Shown: positions 1 through 10,158, counted from the first letter of the stretch. The stretch is 13,432 nt of DNA from Emmonsiellopsis sp. PD_33 (GCA_032988165.1 JANTQF010000563.1:1-13432); one strand, 5' to 3'. The notes: generated by a model not told the origin, from the letters alone. Program-made: numbers and translations.

Positions 1-387
1 AGTTTGTTTAGTTTCTTTCCCTCTTTTATTTTTATCCCTTATAAGGTTAGGGGGGGCCTACACCTTTTCTCTTTTCTCTTTAACCATCCATTTATTCCCC
101 CCCCCCCCCCCCTATCGCGATATGTTATGCTAGAGTTAAATTTAACCAAAAAAATAAGTTAACAATTAATAGTTTAAAAGGGGGGAAGGGGGAAATGAAA
201 TAACAATTAAAATAAGAGAACTACCTACACATATATGATAATAAATATATAATGCAATATAATACATAGTAATAAGATAAAGGATGAGGTATCTAGATAC
301 AGATAGTAAGTTTATATATATACCGATAAACATTCTCCCTTCTCCCCTACCTAGTTATATCATTAAATATATCATTAACTGATTAGT
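1..387. other. AT-rich gene-free stretch
   Basis: No open frame of useful length and no recognisable RNA gene is visible. The stretch is strongly AT-rich from about 120 onward, with many TA steps and short ATATAT runs. It also has a pyrimidine-rich block at the start and a purine block (A4G6AAG5) near 177-194. One TTAGGG occurs near 46 but is not repeated. It reads as ordinary fungal intergenic DNA and could include the edge of an older mutated repeat. Confidence 0.6.
97..112. repeat. C16 homopolymer
   Basis: Sixteen consecutive C residues. Runs this long are uncommon by chance and are prone to length variation. Similar but shorter runs of C or G occur elsewhere in the gene-free parts of the window (G8 at 457-464, G10 at 681-690, G11 at 1019-1029, C10 at 8214-8223). 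Confidence 0.9.
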
Positions 388-533
388 TGTTACATAACAG
401 CATTGAAGTTCATGGTTAACAATCTAGTAAGAATATTTTACCTCAGTTTCTGCAGAGGGGGGGGTGGTTGATGATGGGCTGGTTGTTAGCTGTTAGCTAT
501 ATAAGCACATTATGGATTGCTAATCAAGGTACA
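388..533. mobile_element. candidate solo LTR of a retrotransposon, 146 bp
   Basis: The segment starts TGTTAC and ends GGTACA, giving the TG...CA ends expected of LTRs. It is flanked on both sides by the same five bases, TTAGT (383-387 and 534-538), as a target-site duplication would be. Its left end carries the near-palindrome TGTTACATAACA. Near the right it holds a tandem GTTAGCT pair followed by a TATA box, TATATAAG (498-505), where an LTR promoter would sit if the element is read left to right. No second LTR, primer-binding site or gag/pol coding sequence follows, so if real it is a solo LTR. At 146 bp it is short for an LTR. The AT-rich surroundings raise the odds of a chance 5-bp match. 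No superfamily is assigned. Confidence 0.4.
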
Positions 534-538
534 TTAGT

Positions 539-1441
539 AACTAATGGAGAGCTGAGATGCCCCTGACAGAACAGGCCAGGCCAGGTGAAAGGAGGGGAAG
601 CAGGGGAAGCTAGCTATGTAACGTCACTCTCAAGGAGGGGTTGCAGCTTGTCTTGTCTGGTGTGGGTGACATAAGAGAGAGGGGGGGGGGTTTCAGTTAT
701 GAAATCGGGAAGATAAAGTGCATATAGATAGGTAAGGTAAGTGCTGTTGTGAAGTGTGTGTAGAATTACATATATGTTGTCAAATGGTTGATGAAAGGAG
801 GCTCTCTTTTTAGATATTGATAAATTAATCGGCGCATAAGTTTTTATCTAGCGGAAATGTGGGTTCTCCTATTCATGACGTTCTCCGGGCATATGCTGGG
901 TAGATAAATGCTATGGTGGTGGTTGCTACTGATTTTGCTTATGTAGCTGGGGACTTGCAAAGCATTAGCATTGGGAACAACAGATGTCGATGGTTGGGGT
1001 TTGGAAGGAAATATTGGCGGGGGGGGGGGATAGGCTGGCTCTTTTGGACATTGCGGCTGCGGGTCTGTCATGGAGAGCGGCCCTATCTAGGTCTATTTAT
1101 GCCAACTGGGCTGCATCATGATTTCTAGCTTGCTTTTACAGTTTTTGGTTTACAGCTCAACTGCGAGAGGGGGTGTACCCACCAGGACTGGAATCAGGGA
1201 ATCGAATCCTCCGCTGCTCCTCTCACCCATCCCATCACAGCTGTGCTGCCCAGGAGGGTGGCATATGTATCCAACTGTGTAGGATCTCAATGGACGCCGG
1301 GCAGATCACCCATGCCGTTGGGCCCCGTCCTGCCACTCTCCAAGACCCCTATTCCACTTCCAATTCCTCTTTGATCCTCAGGGCTCCATCATGATTTCGA
1401 GTGGTTCTAGAAGAGAGATGATGTTTTGTTTTTTTTTTTTT
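539..1441. other. gene-free stretch with G runs and short tandem repeats
   Basis: No supported gene. Visible structures are overlapping CAGGC units near 571-582, a tandem GGGGAAGC pair near 593-609, G runs of 10 (681-690) and 11 (1019-1029), and a T13 run (1429-1441). Short open frames of 60-75 codons occur on both strands but overlap one another, run through the homopolymers and resemble nothing I know. Confidence 0.55.
1108..1401. repeat. diverged 21-bp direct repeat pair flanking 252 bp
   Basis: The 21-mers at 1108-1128 and 1381-1401 both read GGGCTnCATCATGATTTCnAG and match at 19 of 21 positions. They lie in the same orientation with 252 bp between them. The enclosed DNA is more GC-rich than the DNA before it and contains no recognised gene. 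The pair could be the remains of a local duplication or the footprints of an insertion. Confidence 0.5.
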
Positions 1442-2936
1442 CTTTGCGGGGAGGGGGACTCTAGACCTCAGTAGGAGCAACCTTCCATGGCCGGGAAAGA
1501 AAAGGGAGTATATTCATACCAGCCGTATTGCACGCCCGGGTGGTGTATGAATGCATCGCCTTCTGCGTTGGTCATGGGTGATGTAAAAACTATATTTTAT
1601 TAACGAACTGGATGCTGACAGATACTTGTATCAGAGGGTGAAACTGCTTGTTTACAGCTATCAAAACTCCCCACCTTGGCCAAGTTGGCCTGCGCTACTG
1701 CGTCGAGACAGGGGGGTTGGGGTTGAACGATACGCGTATGTCTCCGGGTAATGATAAGCAGTGGCACGTAGCCCCTTTTTTTTCTGGACGTCTGGGGTGG
1801 TTCCCAACGCATGAAGCTCTGGCTGGTGACGGATAGAGGGGTTTTGAGGACCGTGGAGAAATCTGACGGTGAAGCTGAATTGTCACCGAGAGGCTGCAGA
1901 GATGCATGATATCCGTTCCCGGTGTAGGTAAAAATACAACCGGACCAGCTGGCAACAGGATGCGAGATCTGATCCGGACTCCGGAGAGATCTTGCTCCAT
2001 GCCAAGAACCGAATTGTGCACAGATAAGGTTTTGCACCTGCGCCACAGACATAAATGCGCTGAGTCAGCCGCTCGCCCAACGTCAGGGCATGGACGACAT
2101 TACACTCTCCGCCGTGTCCGGCAGTCAACGGACGAAGAGGAAATCAAGATCTCAGACACAGCAAGTGGCCGGTATCCGAGGCCTTTATAGCCAATGCAGC
2201 TCGACGATCTACTCGGGCGCCTCCTGCGTGCAATGCATCCGCTTCGGGGCAGCGAGGCGTTCCGCCTCCGCTCGGGACGGATATCGCAAATTTGACATTC
2301 CGGACCACCTTGGCCCCGTTTTTGTTTCGCCTTCTGAGGAATTTTACAGGAGCTAGCGAGGCACAGAAGCTTCCTCGTACGGCGTTAACTGTAAGCTGAT
2401 TAATTCCGCTCTCATTTTAGCTACATTTAGGCTTCCATCATGTTATCGTCTCTTGGCAGATTGCACCACCATCCCACCTGGCACCTGGGCAGCTTATCGT
2501 CGCTGTTCCACGTTGGCTGACACCGTGATCGATACACAGCATGCAGGGGGCTTTGGGCTGCGGCTGACGTGAATTGACGAGGGACCTGACGCCTGTGTTA
2601 TACAAGATTTCAATAATGCATGGCTGGTGGAATTTGAAGTTCAAAAACAAGATATGGACTTCCGGGAACCCAAATATCTTGCCTTGACGATGCTGTGGTT
2701 TTTTTTTTTTCCTACCCTCGAAGCAAGGAATCTCCTGATGCTATTTTTCGATGCCCTTCTGGAACTTGCCGACGAGGGGCTCCCACTACCAGGGCCGGGG
2801 TCCCGCACTAACGCTTCTCGGGAAGGGCTGAATCAACCATCCGGCGGCGTTCTCGTCCCCGGGACAGACTTTGACGGCAATCCGATTGGCTGCTCGACCA
2901 TGGTTGGGATATTGACCTCTAAACTCTGACACGCCT
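1442..2936. other. gene-free stretch upstream of the ABC transporter gene
   Basis: The GC content is closer to that of coding DNA than in the first kilobase, and several frames stay open. The longest is 150 codons on the minus strand (2052-1600). None shows a known domain, a convincing splice pattern or a signal peptide, and open frames on both strands overlap each other. A T12 run lies at 2699-2710. An 8-bp inverted repeat, ATTCATAC/GTATGAAT, sits near 1513-1554. I call no gene here, but a diverged lineage-specific gene or a decayed transposon fragment cannot be excluded. Confidence 0.5.
2251..2272. repeat. GC-rich inverted repeat (potential hairpin)
   Basis: AGCGAGGCG (2251-2259) pairs with CGCCTC-C-GCT (2263-2272), giving nine base pairs with one bulged C and a three-base loop. 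It is about 0.9 kb upstream of the transporter start. It could be a protein-binding palindrome or a chance structure in a locally GC-rich block. Confidence 0.4.
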
Positions 2937-3187
2937 TCAAATTCCTCATTCTTTCTGCCTGTCGTTCGTTATCTTCTCTGTTCGGAGTATTAATATACAT
3001 ATTTCTTCGGAGCCCTCTCTTTTACGGTTTTTTTCTTACTTCTTGTCTTTCGTTTACTTGATTTATATTCCCTTTTGCCCCCGCAGCCCTTCTTTTATTT
3101 CTTCCCAAGGGGGTGGAACCTACCATCATAAGCTTAGATTGGTCCGATAACTCTAACCTGAGATACGAGAGATAGCCAAACGCCAGA
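2937..3187 (+). promoter_or_regulatory. core promoter and leader of the ABC transporter gene
   Basis: The + strand is markedly pyrimidine-rich here, as is usual around transcription starts in filamentous fungi, and there is no ATG between 2902 and the start codon at 3188. A possible TATA-like sequence (TATTAATATA, near 2988-2997) lies between two direct copies of TTCGGAG (2981-2987 and 3006-3012). ATTGG, an inverted CCAAT box, occurs near 3138 and again near 2884. CGG triplets are the usual half-sites of Zn2Cys6 regulators that control such pumps, but no specific regulator can be named. Confidence 0.5.
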
Positions 3188-6100
3188 ATGGAGGAGAAGA
3201 AGCGGGACCGCAGTGGTACCTGGTGTAGTGAGGACACCATAAGGGAGGAAAATGGCCACAACTCAGACGATGATATTCGAAGCCTTGCCAGAGAAATCAC
3301 TCGACAATCCACCCACTTTACCGCCCTAGAGCCGTCCAACCCATTTACCGATGCCAGCGTTAAAGATTCCTCGCTTGATCCCAACAGCTTGAAGTTTGAT
3401 CCCAAGCTGTGGATGAAGAATCTGCTCGCATTGCAGTCTCGTGATCCTGAAAGATATCCTCGACGAACTGCTGGGTTTGCGTTCAAGAACCTGAATGTTC
3501 ATGGGTTTGGAAAGCCCACGGACTATCAGAAGGATGTAGCTAATTCGGTGTTGGAAATCGGGACGCTGTTCCGTGCTATTGCTGGGACTGGGAAGCAGAA
3601 GATTCAGATCCTGAGGGATTTTGAGGGGTTGGTGAATGATGGAGAGATGCTTGTGGTTCTCGGCAGACCTGGAAGGTGGGTTACGTTCTACCACTGCCTA
3701 TAGGGATATGACTGACCGTGTGATAGTGGTTGTTCGACGTTCCTCAAAACCATTGCTGGCGAAATGAATGGTATCTACCTCGGAGACGACTCCTATCTTA
3801 ACTATCAAGGTAAACCTTCTACCCGCCAATTCCTTCATGTATGCGAACAGAAGGTCTAACAAACATCCCTCTTTTATAGGCATTCCCGTCAAGCAAATGC
3901 ACAATCAATTCCGCGGCGAAGCCATCTATACCGCTGAGACAGACGTCCATTTCCCACAATTGACCGTTGGGGATACCTTGAAATTTGCTGCTCTTGCAAG
4001 AGCCCCAGAGAACAGAATCCCAGGCGTTACCCGCGAACAATATGCTATTCATATGAGGGACGTCGTCATGGCTTCATTCGGTATTAGCCATACCATCAAT
4101 ACCAATGTCGGTAACGATTTTATCCGGGGTGTCAGTGGTGGAGAACGGAAGCGTGTCAGTATCGCAGAAGCCACGCTCAGCCAGGCACCTCTGCAATGCT
4201 GGGATAATAGTACTAGAGGTCTCGATTCTGCATCGGCGCTGGAATTCATCAAAACGCTGCGCCTCTCGACGGATTACATGGGTGCGACCGCATGCGTCGC
4301 GATTTATCAAGCTTCTCAAAGTGCCTACGATGTATTCGACAAAGTGACAGTTCTTTACGAAGGGCGTCAGATATACTTTGGACGGACAGATGAGGCAAGA
4401 CAATTCTTCATCGAAATGGGATTCGCCCCTAGAGAACGACAAACAACTGGTGATTTTTTGACCTCCCTGACCAGCCCAGAGGAACGTGTCGTCCGAGAGG
4501 GCTTCGAGGGCAAGACTCCCCGTACTCCTGACGAGTTTGCCGCAGCCTGGAAAAACAGTGCTGCACATGCGAAACTCATGCAGGATATCGCGGATTATGA
4601 GCAACGTTTCCCTGTTGGCGGGGATTCTCTCAACAAGTTTATCCAATCCCGTTCGGCGTCACAAGCTAAGAGCCAGTAAGTTCAAACCCAACCATCTTCA
4701 ACGAATGCTGAGGCTAACGCTTTATGAAGACGCGTCAAATCCCCATATACCTTGTCCGTTGCCCAGCAGGTCCGTCTTTGTGTCAATCGAGGTTTCCTGC
4801 GGCTCCGTGGTGACATGTCTCTCACGCTATCCGCATTAATTGGTAATTTCTGTATGTCTCTTATTCTCGGAAGTATCTTCTACAATCTCAATGGAACTAC
4901 GGAGAGTTTCTACCGCCGTGGGGCTCTTCTTTTCTTCGCAATTTTAATGAGTGCTTTCGCCAGTGCTCTTGAGGTAAGTTATGGCCCTCTATAATACTGG
5001 GTGAACCTGATCACGAGCCTGATCTAACCCTAATTAGATTCTCACCCTATATGCGCAACGGCCCATTGTCGAGAAGCACGCGAGATATGCCCTCTATCAC
5101 CCCTTCGCTGAAGCTATTGCTTCCATGCTTTGCGACCTGCCCTACAAGTTCCTGAATTCTATCACGTTCAACCTACCGATCTATTTCCTCTCGAATCTCC
5201 GTCGCGAGCCGGCCAATTATTTCATATTCTGGCTATTCGCCCTCGTTACGACTTTGGCGATGTCTTCGATCTTCCGCACGATTGCAGCTGCATCCCGCAC
5301 CCTTGCACAAGCACTAGCACCCGCGGCTGTTCTGATTCTTGGTTTGGTTATCTACACCGGTTTTGCCATTCCTACGCGGAATATGCTAGGCTGGTCTCGA
5401 TGGATGAACTATATCGATCCTGTCGCGTATGGATTTGAGGCGCTTATGGTCAACGAGTTCCACAACAGACAGTTTGATTGTGCTGCATTTGTTCCTTCAG
5501 GTGGAGCGTACGATGATTATCCCCTCGAACATAAGGTTTGCGCGACTGTTGGGTCAATGGCCGGATCAACAAAGGTCGACGGTGATCTGTATCTCCGTTT
5601 GAGTTTTCAGTATGAGTATAGCCATCTCTGGAGGTAAGCTCCTCGTTATCCGACTCTTGATCATGTCCGGATGCTAACAACGAACTAGAAACCTCGGAAT
5701 TATGTTCGGATTCATGTTTTTCTTCATGTTCACTTACCTCATTGCCACCGAGTACATCTCCGAAGCTAAGTCCAAGGGTGAAGTTTTGCTTTTCCGTCAA
5801 GGCCATCAACCCAAGATCGCAAAAGGCTCGGATGAGGAGGCTTCTCCTCCACCTACCGCCGGCCAGAAATCGAGTGGCACCGGATCCGAGCATGATTCTG
5901 CCGCGATTCAAAGACAGACTGCCGTTTTTCACTGGAAGGACGTGTGCTACGACATTAAGATTAAGAAAGAAGAACGGCGCATCCTCGACCATGTTGACGG
6001 ATGGGTTAAGCCGGGAACTTGTACTGCTCTTATGGTAAGCCGCTTCTTGCTATATCACATGATCTAAGCTTACCCAAAATAGGGCGTTTCTGGCGCCGGT

Positions 6101-7974
6101 AAAACTACTTTGCTCGACGTACTCGCTACTCGTGTCACCATGGGCGTGGTCAGCGGCGAGATGCTTGTCGATGGCCAGCCTCGAGATCAGTCATTCCAAC
6201 GGAAAACGGGTTATGTTCAGCAACAGGATCTCCATCTTTCCACTACAACCGTGAGAGAAGCGTTGAAATTCAGCGCCATCCTCAGACAGCCCGCTAGTGT
6301 ACCCCGTTCTGAGAAAATCGCATATGTCGATGAAGTTATCAAGCTGTTGGAAATGGAGGACTATGCCGACGCTGTTGTTGGTGTTCCTGGAGAAGGTATG
6401 GTGCCGGTCCTCCTCTCTTTAGAATCTAGTGCTAAAAATCATCTACAGGTCTTAACGTCGAACAACGCAAGCGACTGACGATCGGAGTTGAGCTTGCTGC
6501 GAAACCTCAACTACTTCTCTTCCTCGATGAACCTACTTCAGGCCTTGATTCTCAGACTTCCTGGTCCATTCTCAACCTTATCGACAAACTCACTCGGCAC
6601 GGCCAGGCCATACTTTGTACCATCCATCAGCCGTCCGCCATGCTCTTCCAACGTTTTGACCGCCTGCTCTTCCTTGCCAAAGGTGGGAAGACTGTTTATT
6701 TCGGCGACATCGGCGACCGTTCTTCCATCCTGTCCGGCTATTTCGAACGGAATGGCGCTTCTCCCTGCCCCCCAGACGCAAACCCCGCAGAATGGATGTT
6801 GGAAGTTATTGGTGCAGCCCCTGGATCTACTACCGAAATCGACTGGCCCGAAGTATGGCGGAACAGCCCAGAACGGACGGCTGTGCATCAGCACCTCGAC
6901 GAACTGAAATCAACACTCACCGAAAAGAATCAAGGCCAATCAACACAGGAGACAGAAACCTATCATGAATTCGCCGCGCCTTTCAGCATTCAGCTCTGGG
7001 AATGCCTAGTCCGAGTCTTCTCCCAATACTGGCGTTCACCAACATACATCTATTCCAAAACTGCCCTTTGCATCCTCTCCGGCCTCTACATCGGATTTTC
7101 ATTCTATAACGCCGGAACCAGTCTCCAAGGCCTCCAAAACCAAATGTTCGCTGTCTTCATGTTAATGACCATCTTCGGCAACTTGTGCCAGCAAATCATG
7201 CCGAATTTCGTTACCCAGCGTGCCCTCTTCGAAGCTCGCGAAAGACCCTCAAAAGCCTATTCCTGGAAAGCATTCATGATAGCTAACATCCTCGTCGAGC
7301 TACCATGGAACACGCTCATGGCTGTTATAATATTTGTTACTTGGTACTACCCCATTGGTCTACACAAAAACGCCATCCCGCTCGACCAGGTCACGGAGCG
7401 CGGCGGCCTCATGTTTCTGCTCGTCCTGGTCTTTTTGCTCTTCACCTCCACCTTCGCGCACATGATCATCGCCGGCGTCGAAGTCGCTGAGACAGGTGGT
7501 AACCTTGCAAACCTGTTGTTCATGCTCTGTCTGATCTTCTGTGGTGTCCTCGCGACCAAAGAATCCCTACCAGGTTTCTGGATATTCCTCTACCGCGTCT
7601 CTCCCTTTACCTATCTTGTCTCCGCCATGCTCTCCACAGGTCTCTCAGGCACAGAAGTAGTCTGCGACCCTATCGAGTTCCTCCGCTTCAACCCGCTTGA
7701 CAACCAGACCTGTCAGGAATACCTAGGCCCCTTTATGGACTCCTACCCCGCAACGGGATACCTGATGAACCCGAGTGCAACCGAGGATTGTGGCTTCTGC
7801 AGCATGAAATATACGGATAGCTTTTTGCTGTCGATCGGGAGCAAGTATGACGAGGCGTGGAGGAATTTCGGCCTCATGTGGGCGTACATTGCGTTTAACA
7901 TTGCGGGGGCCGTGTTCATTTATTGGTTGGCTAGGGTGCCCAAGGGGGCGAAGGCGAAGGGTCCTGCTGCGTGA
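3188..7974 (+). CDS. PDR/ABCG-type ABC transporter (multidrug efflux pump)
   Basis: Eight exons: 3188-3675, 3727-3809, 3880-4675, 4730-4973, 5038-5633, 5689-6034, 6083-6395 and 6449-7974. All junctions keep frame and give 1463 residues, normal for full-size fungal PDR pumps. Such pumps export drugs and toxic compounds across the plasma membrane using ATP. NBD1 has Walker A GRPGSGCST (159-167), signature VSGGE (275-279) and Walker B ending WDN (298-300). TMD1 covers about 487-760. NBD2 has Walker A GVSGAGKTT (852-860), degenerate signature LNVEQ (957-961), Walker B LLLFLDEP with Glu983, and H-loop His1015. TMD2 covers about 1155-1450, with a Cys-rich outer loop including CGFC (1403-1406). NBD1 has Cys165 for the Walker A Lys, Asn300 for the catalytic Glu and Tyr333 for the H-loop His. 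This pattern is known for the family and leaves one canonical ATP site. Intron 1 has a weak GTGGGT donor and splits the Walker A Ser163 codon. The start is the first ATG after an ATG-free leader. The substrate cannot be read from sequence. Confidence 0.97.
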
Positions 7975-8122
7975 AGGATCTTCCCATTAATTTTCTTTTC
8001 CCTTTCAGTCTAGTGTTTTCAGTTTTTTATCTTTTTTTCCGTCCGCTCCTTGTTCCTTTTACGTTTCCTTTTACCTATTGCTTTTTGATTAGAATGTTTC
8101 CTTGGGAAATAATTCGAGGCAC

Positions 8123-8136
8123 CTGCATGCATGCAG
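8123..8136. repeat. 14-bp perfect palindrome downstream of the transporter
   Basis: CTGCATGCATGCAG equals its own reverse complement. It lies about 150 bp after the transporter stop codon, probably within the 3' untranslated region. It may be fortuitous, since it is built from overlapping TGCA units. Confidence 0.6.
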
Positions 8137-9202
8137 CTTGTGTCCTCTATAGAACCCTCCTACACGGGGCTTGATAGATGTGGATATAGATTATTTGATT
8201 TTGCTTTTCTTCACCCCCCCCCCGCCCCTGGCTAACTGCCTCCTCCTACTTGGCAGATAGACCACGCATCTCTTTTGTTTCATTTCTCCTATATACTCGT
8301 TCTGGGACCGGCTTTAGATCAAAGCACCAGGCGGCATATATGTATGCAGAGCGTATTTTCTACTTAATATACTAATCTTTTTTTTCCGAAGGATATTTTA
8401 TGATGTTGATGGTGTATAAGAAGAAGAACAAAACATAATGAAGATATTATTACTATGCAGGCTATTATTTAGTTATATCAGCTAAAAAGAGAGAAAAAAA
8501 AACGCATCGGCTTTTCCGGATCTCGGGGGAGCATCGCCTTTGAAAACCACATCCGCTGGTTCCTTTTTCTCCTAACCCACCCAGTCCATTTTATCCATAT
8601 TATAAGCAAGGCGGAAAGAAATCGTCCCATGCACTTTGGATAATTTGTTATATCCATTCCTATAATGAAACTTCTGAATTTCAAAACACGGCTCGGGTCA
8701 ATCGGTCAGGGGTAGGGATAGGGATTCTCTCGCACGAGCTTTCGGACTGATAGTCTATAGAGCACAATGGGAAATTTAACTGGGAGGGGGTATGGGGAGT
8801 GTTTTAGCACTCGTCATTCTACTCCGATTCTATGCAGGAGCGTTATGGTTAGCTACGGTAAAGCTTGGGTGGACGGGGCTCAGGGTAACTAATAATAATA
8901 GCATTATCATAGCATTCGCCCAATCGATGCCTATATCATTCTAGATCCATGCCCTTGAGCATGTTACGTAGTGAATTACGAATTTATAGAGCGGTCCATT
9001 TCTTCAGCCCGCTTCAGAAGCGAGAAGGGAATGCCGTAATACTTACTCGAGATTCACAATATATGGTTGGTTTAATCTCTCCGCTGATGGTAAGGGGGTC
9101 TCATTTCAGGTTCAGTCCCTCATACTGTCCTTGCCCCGGACACGGACATTTCTCCAACTTATGCTCATTTCAATGTTGCAGAGGTTGTAATAATTATGCA
9201 CA

Positions 9203-9220
9203 TAGTTAACTAGTTAACTA
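9203..9220. repeat. 18-bp perfect palindrome made of tandem AGTTAACT
   Basis: Two adjacent copies of the self-complementary octamer AGTTAACT (9204-9211, 9212-9219), with one flanking pair, make an 18-bp perfect palindrome. It is in the gene-free stretch about 1.1 kb before the dioxygenase start. The function is unknown; a dimeric or tandem protein-binding site is one possibility. Confidence 0.7.
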
Positions 9221-9432
9221 AGTTCACTAACGACAACTTATGCAGAAACTTTAGCTCGTAGCCAGTTTGATGATGATCTGAGCCATCCTCCGCTGCATGC
9301 CTTTTGTCGGCTTGGCTGCGCAAGTGCTTTTTCGCATGGTGAGAGATGCAGCCGAAATGTAACGCAGAATGGCCCGTTCTTTGATTTTTGTTGGCGGTTC
9401 TTTAGCAGCTTTTGATATCAGGGAGAGATACA

Positions 9433-9457
9433 GGGAAGGGAGATTAACATCCCTCCC
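9433..9457. repeat. purine/pyrimidine hairpin
   Basis: GGGAAGGGA (9433-9441) can pair with TCCCTCCC (9450-9457) around an eight-base loop, with one bulged A. No associated gene is visible, and it does not look like a bacterial-type terminator. Confidence 0.35.
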
Positions 9458-10158
9458 TCTCACTGCCGTCCGGCCAGCCAATCAGGATATGTTAGTTATC
9501 GCCGTGCCGTTTCTTCAGCGGAAACCGAGCTTCACAGGTTAACTGGGCAAATATCTCCGTGAAACAGCCTTTTGCCCGGATTCTTCCATACAAAACGTGC
9601 CCAATGTCGGTCACCAGCGCCCCGGACTACCCGAGGAATCAAGCAATCGACCCCGTCTCTTGGCCCCTCAAATTGCCGGCATGAATATACCGGGAAACCC
9701 GCGAGCGTTTTGCAGTTCCCTCCAGCTGTTCGAGCCTAAAACACAGGGGGATCTATTCTTCGAATCACGTTGTTCAGATGCGATTCACCCATACTAGCCC
9801 GAATGGCGAACTGAATCCCCCCTCTCGAGCCTCCCGTTGTCTCTTGACTCTATGGGACCTTCAGCGGGTCGTGGCTCATGTTCCTCCTAGTCCAAATCAT
9901 CCCGCCTGTATGCGCGGCCAATAAGCTCGTCAGGCCCTATAAGCTTCCTTGGGCTCTGTAAATCATGGTGTTGCATGGTGCGGCATGGCAAAACGGAGAT
10001 CGCCCTTCCCCAGAGCCAAGATGTCAAACTAGTGGAGGGAGGTTGTTTCTGAATGAATCCCCATATCACCTTCTGGCCGAAGAAGATGCTGGTGGATGGG
10101 CAATATCAGTCCCCGTTTGGGACAAGGTGCTGTTTCTGTTTCTCTAGCGCTCCTGGAG

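Larger units (their letters stand above)
7975..10158. other. 3' flank of the transporter gene and 2.2-kb gene-free stretch
   Basis: The first ~130 bases are T/C-rich and probably belong to the transporter's 3' untranslated region. TATATGTA at 8337-8344 resembles a fungal polyadenylation efficiency element. Beyond that I see no supported gene. Short open frames of 60-86 codons on both strands show no known domain. Structures worth noting are a C10 run (8214-8223), palindromes at 8123-8136 and 9203-9220, a bulged hairpin at 9433-9457, and CCAAT boxes at 9478-9482 and 9918-9922. The last two may serve the dioxygenase gene. Confidence 0.55.

Noticed and set aside
46..51. Single TTAGGG, possible telomere repeat
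   Set aside because: Only one copy is present, followed by a G run and ordinary sequence; no tandem array.
1170..1260. GAATCGAATCCTCC resembling a tRNA T-arm/B box
   Set aside because: The five-base T stem does not pair on either strand, and no acceptor, D or anticodon arm can be built around it.
1600..2052. 150-codon open frame on the minus strand
   Set aside because: No recognisable domain, no signal peptide, and it overlaps open frames on the other strand. Kept only as a finding for the surrounding block.
2627..2929. 100-codon open frame on the + strand just upstream of the transporter
   Set aside because: It runs through a T12 homopolymer that creates a Phe string, has no known domain and ends in the transporter promoter.
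3022..3486. 154-codon open frame on the minus strand over the start of the transporter
   Set aside because: It is antisense to a well-supported exon and its promoter, with no domain of its own.
7971..8174. 67-codon open frame overlapping the transporter stop
   Set aside because: It is a product of the T/C-rich 3' region (Phe/Leu-rich), out of frame with the transporter and without a known family.
9251..9481. 76-codon basic open frame on the minus strand
   Set aside because: No recognised domain and no promoter or splice context; it is within chance expectation.
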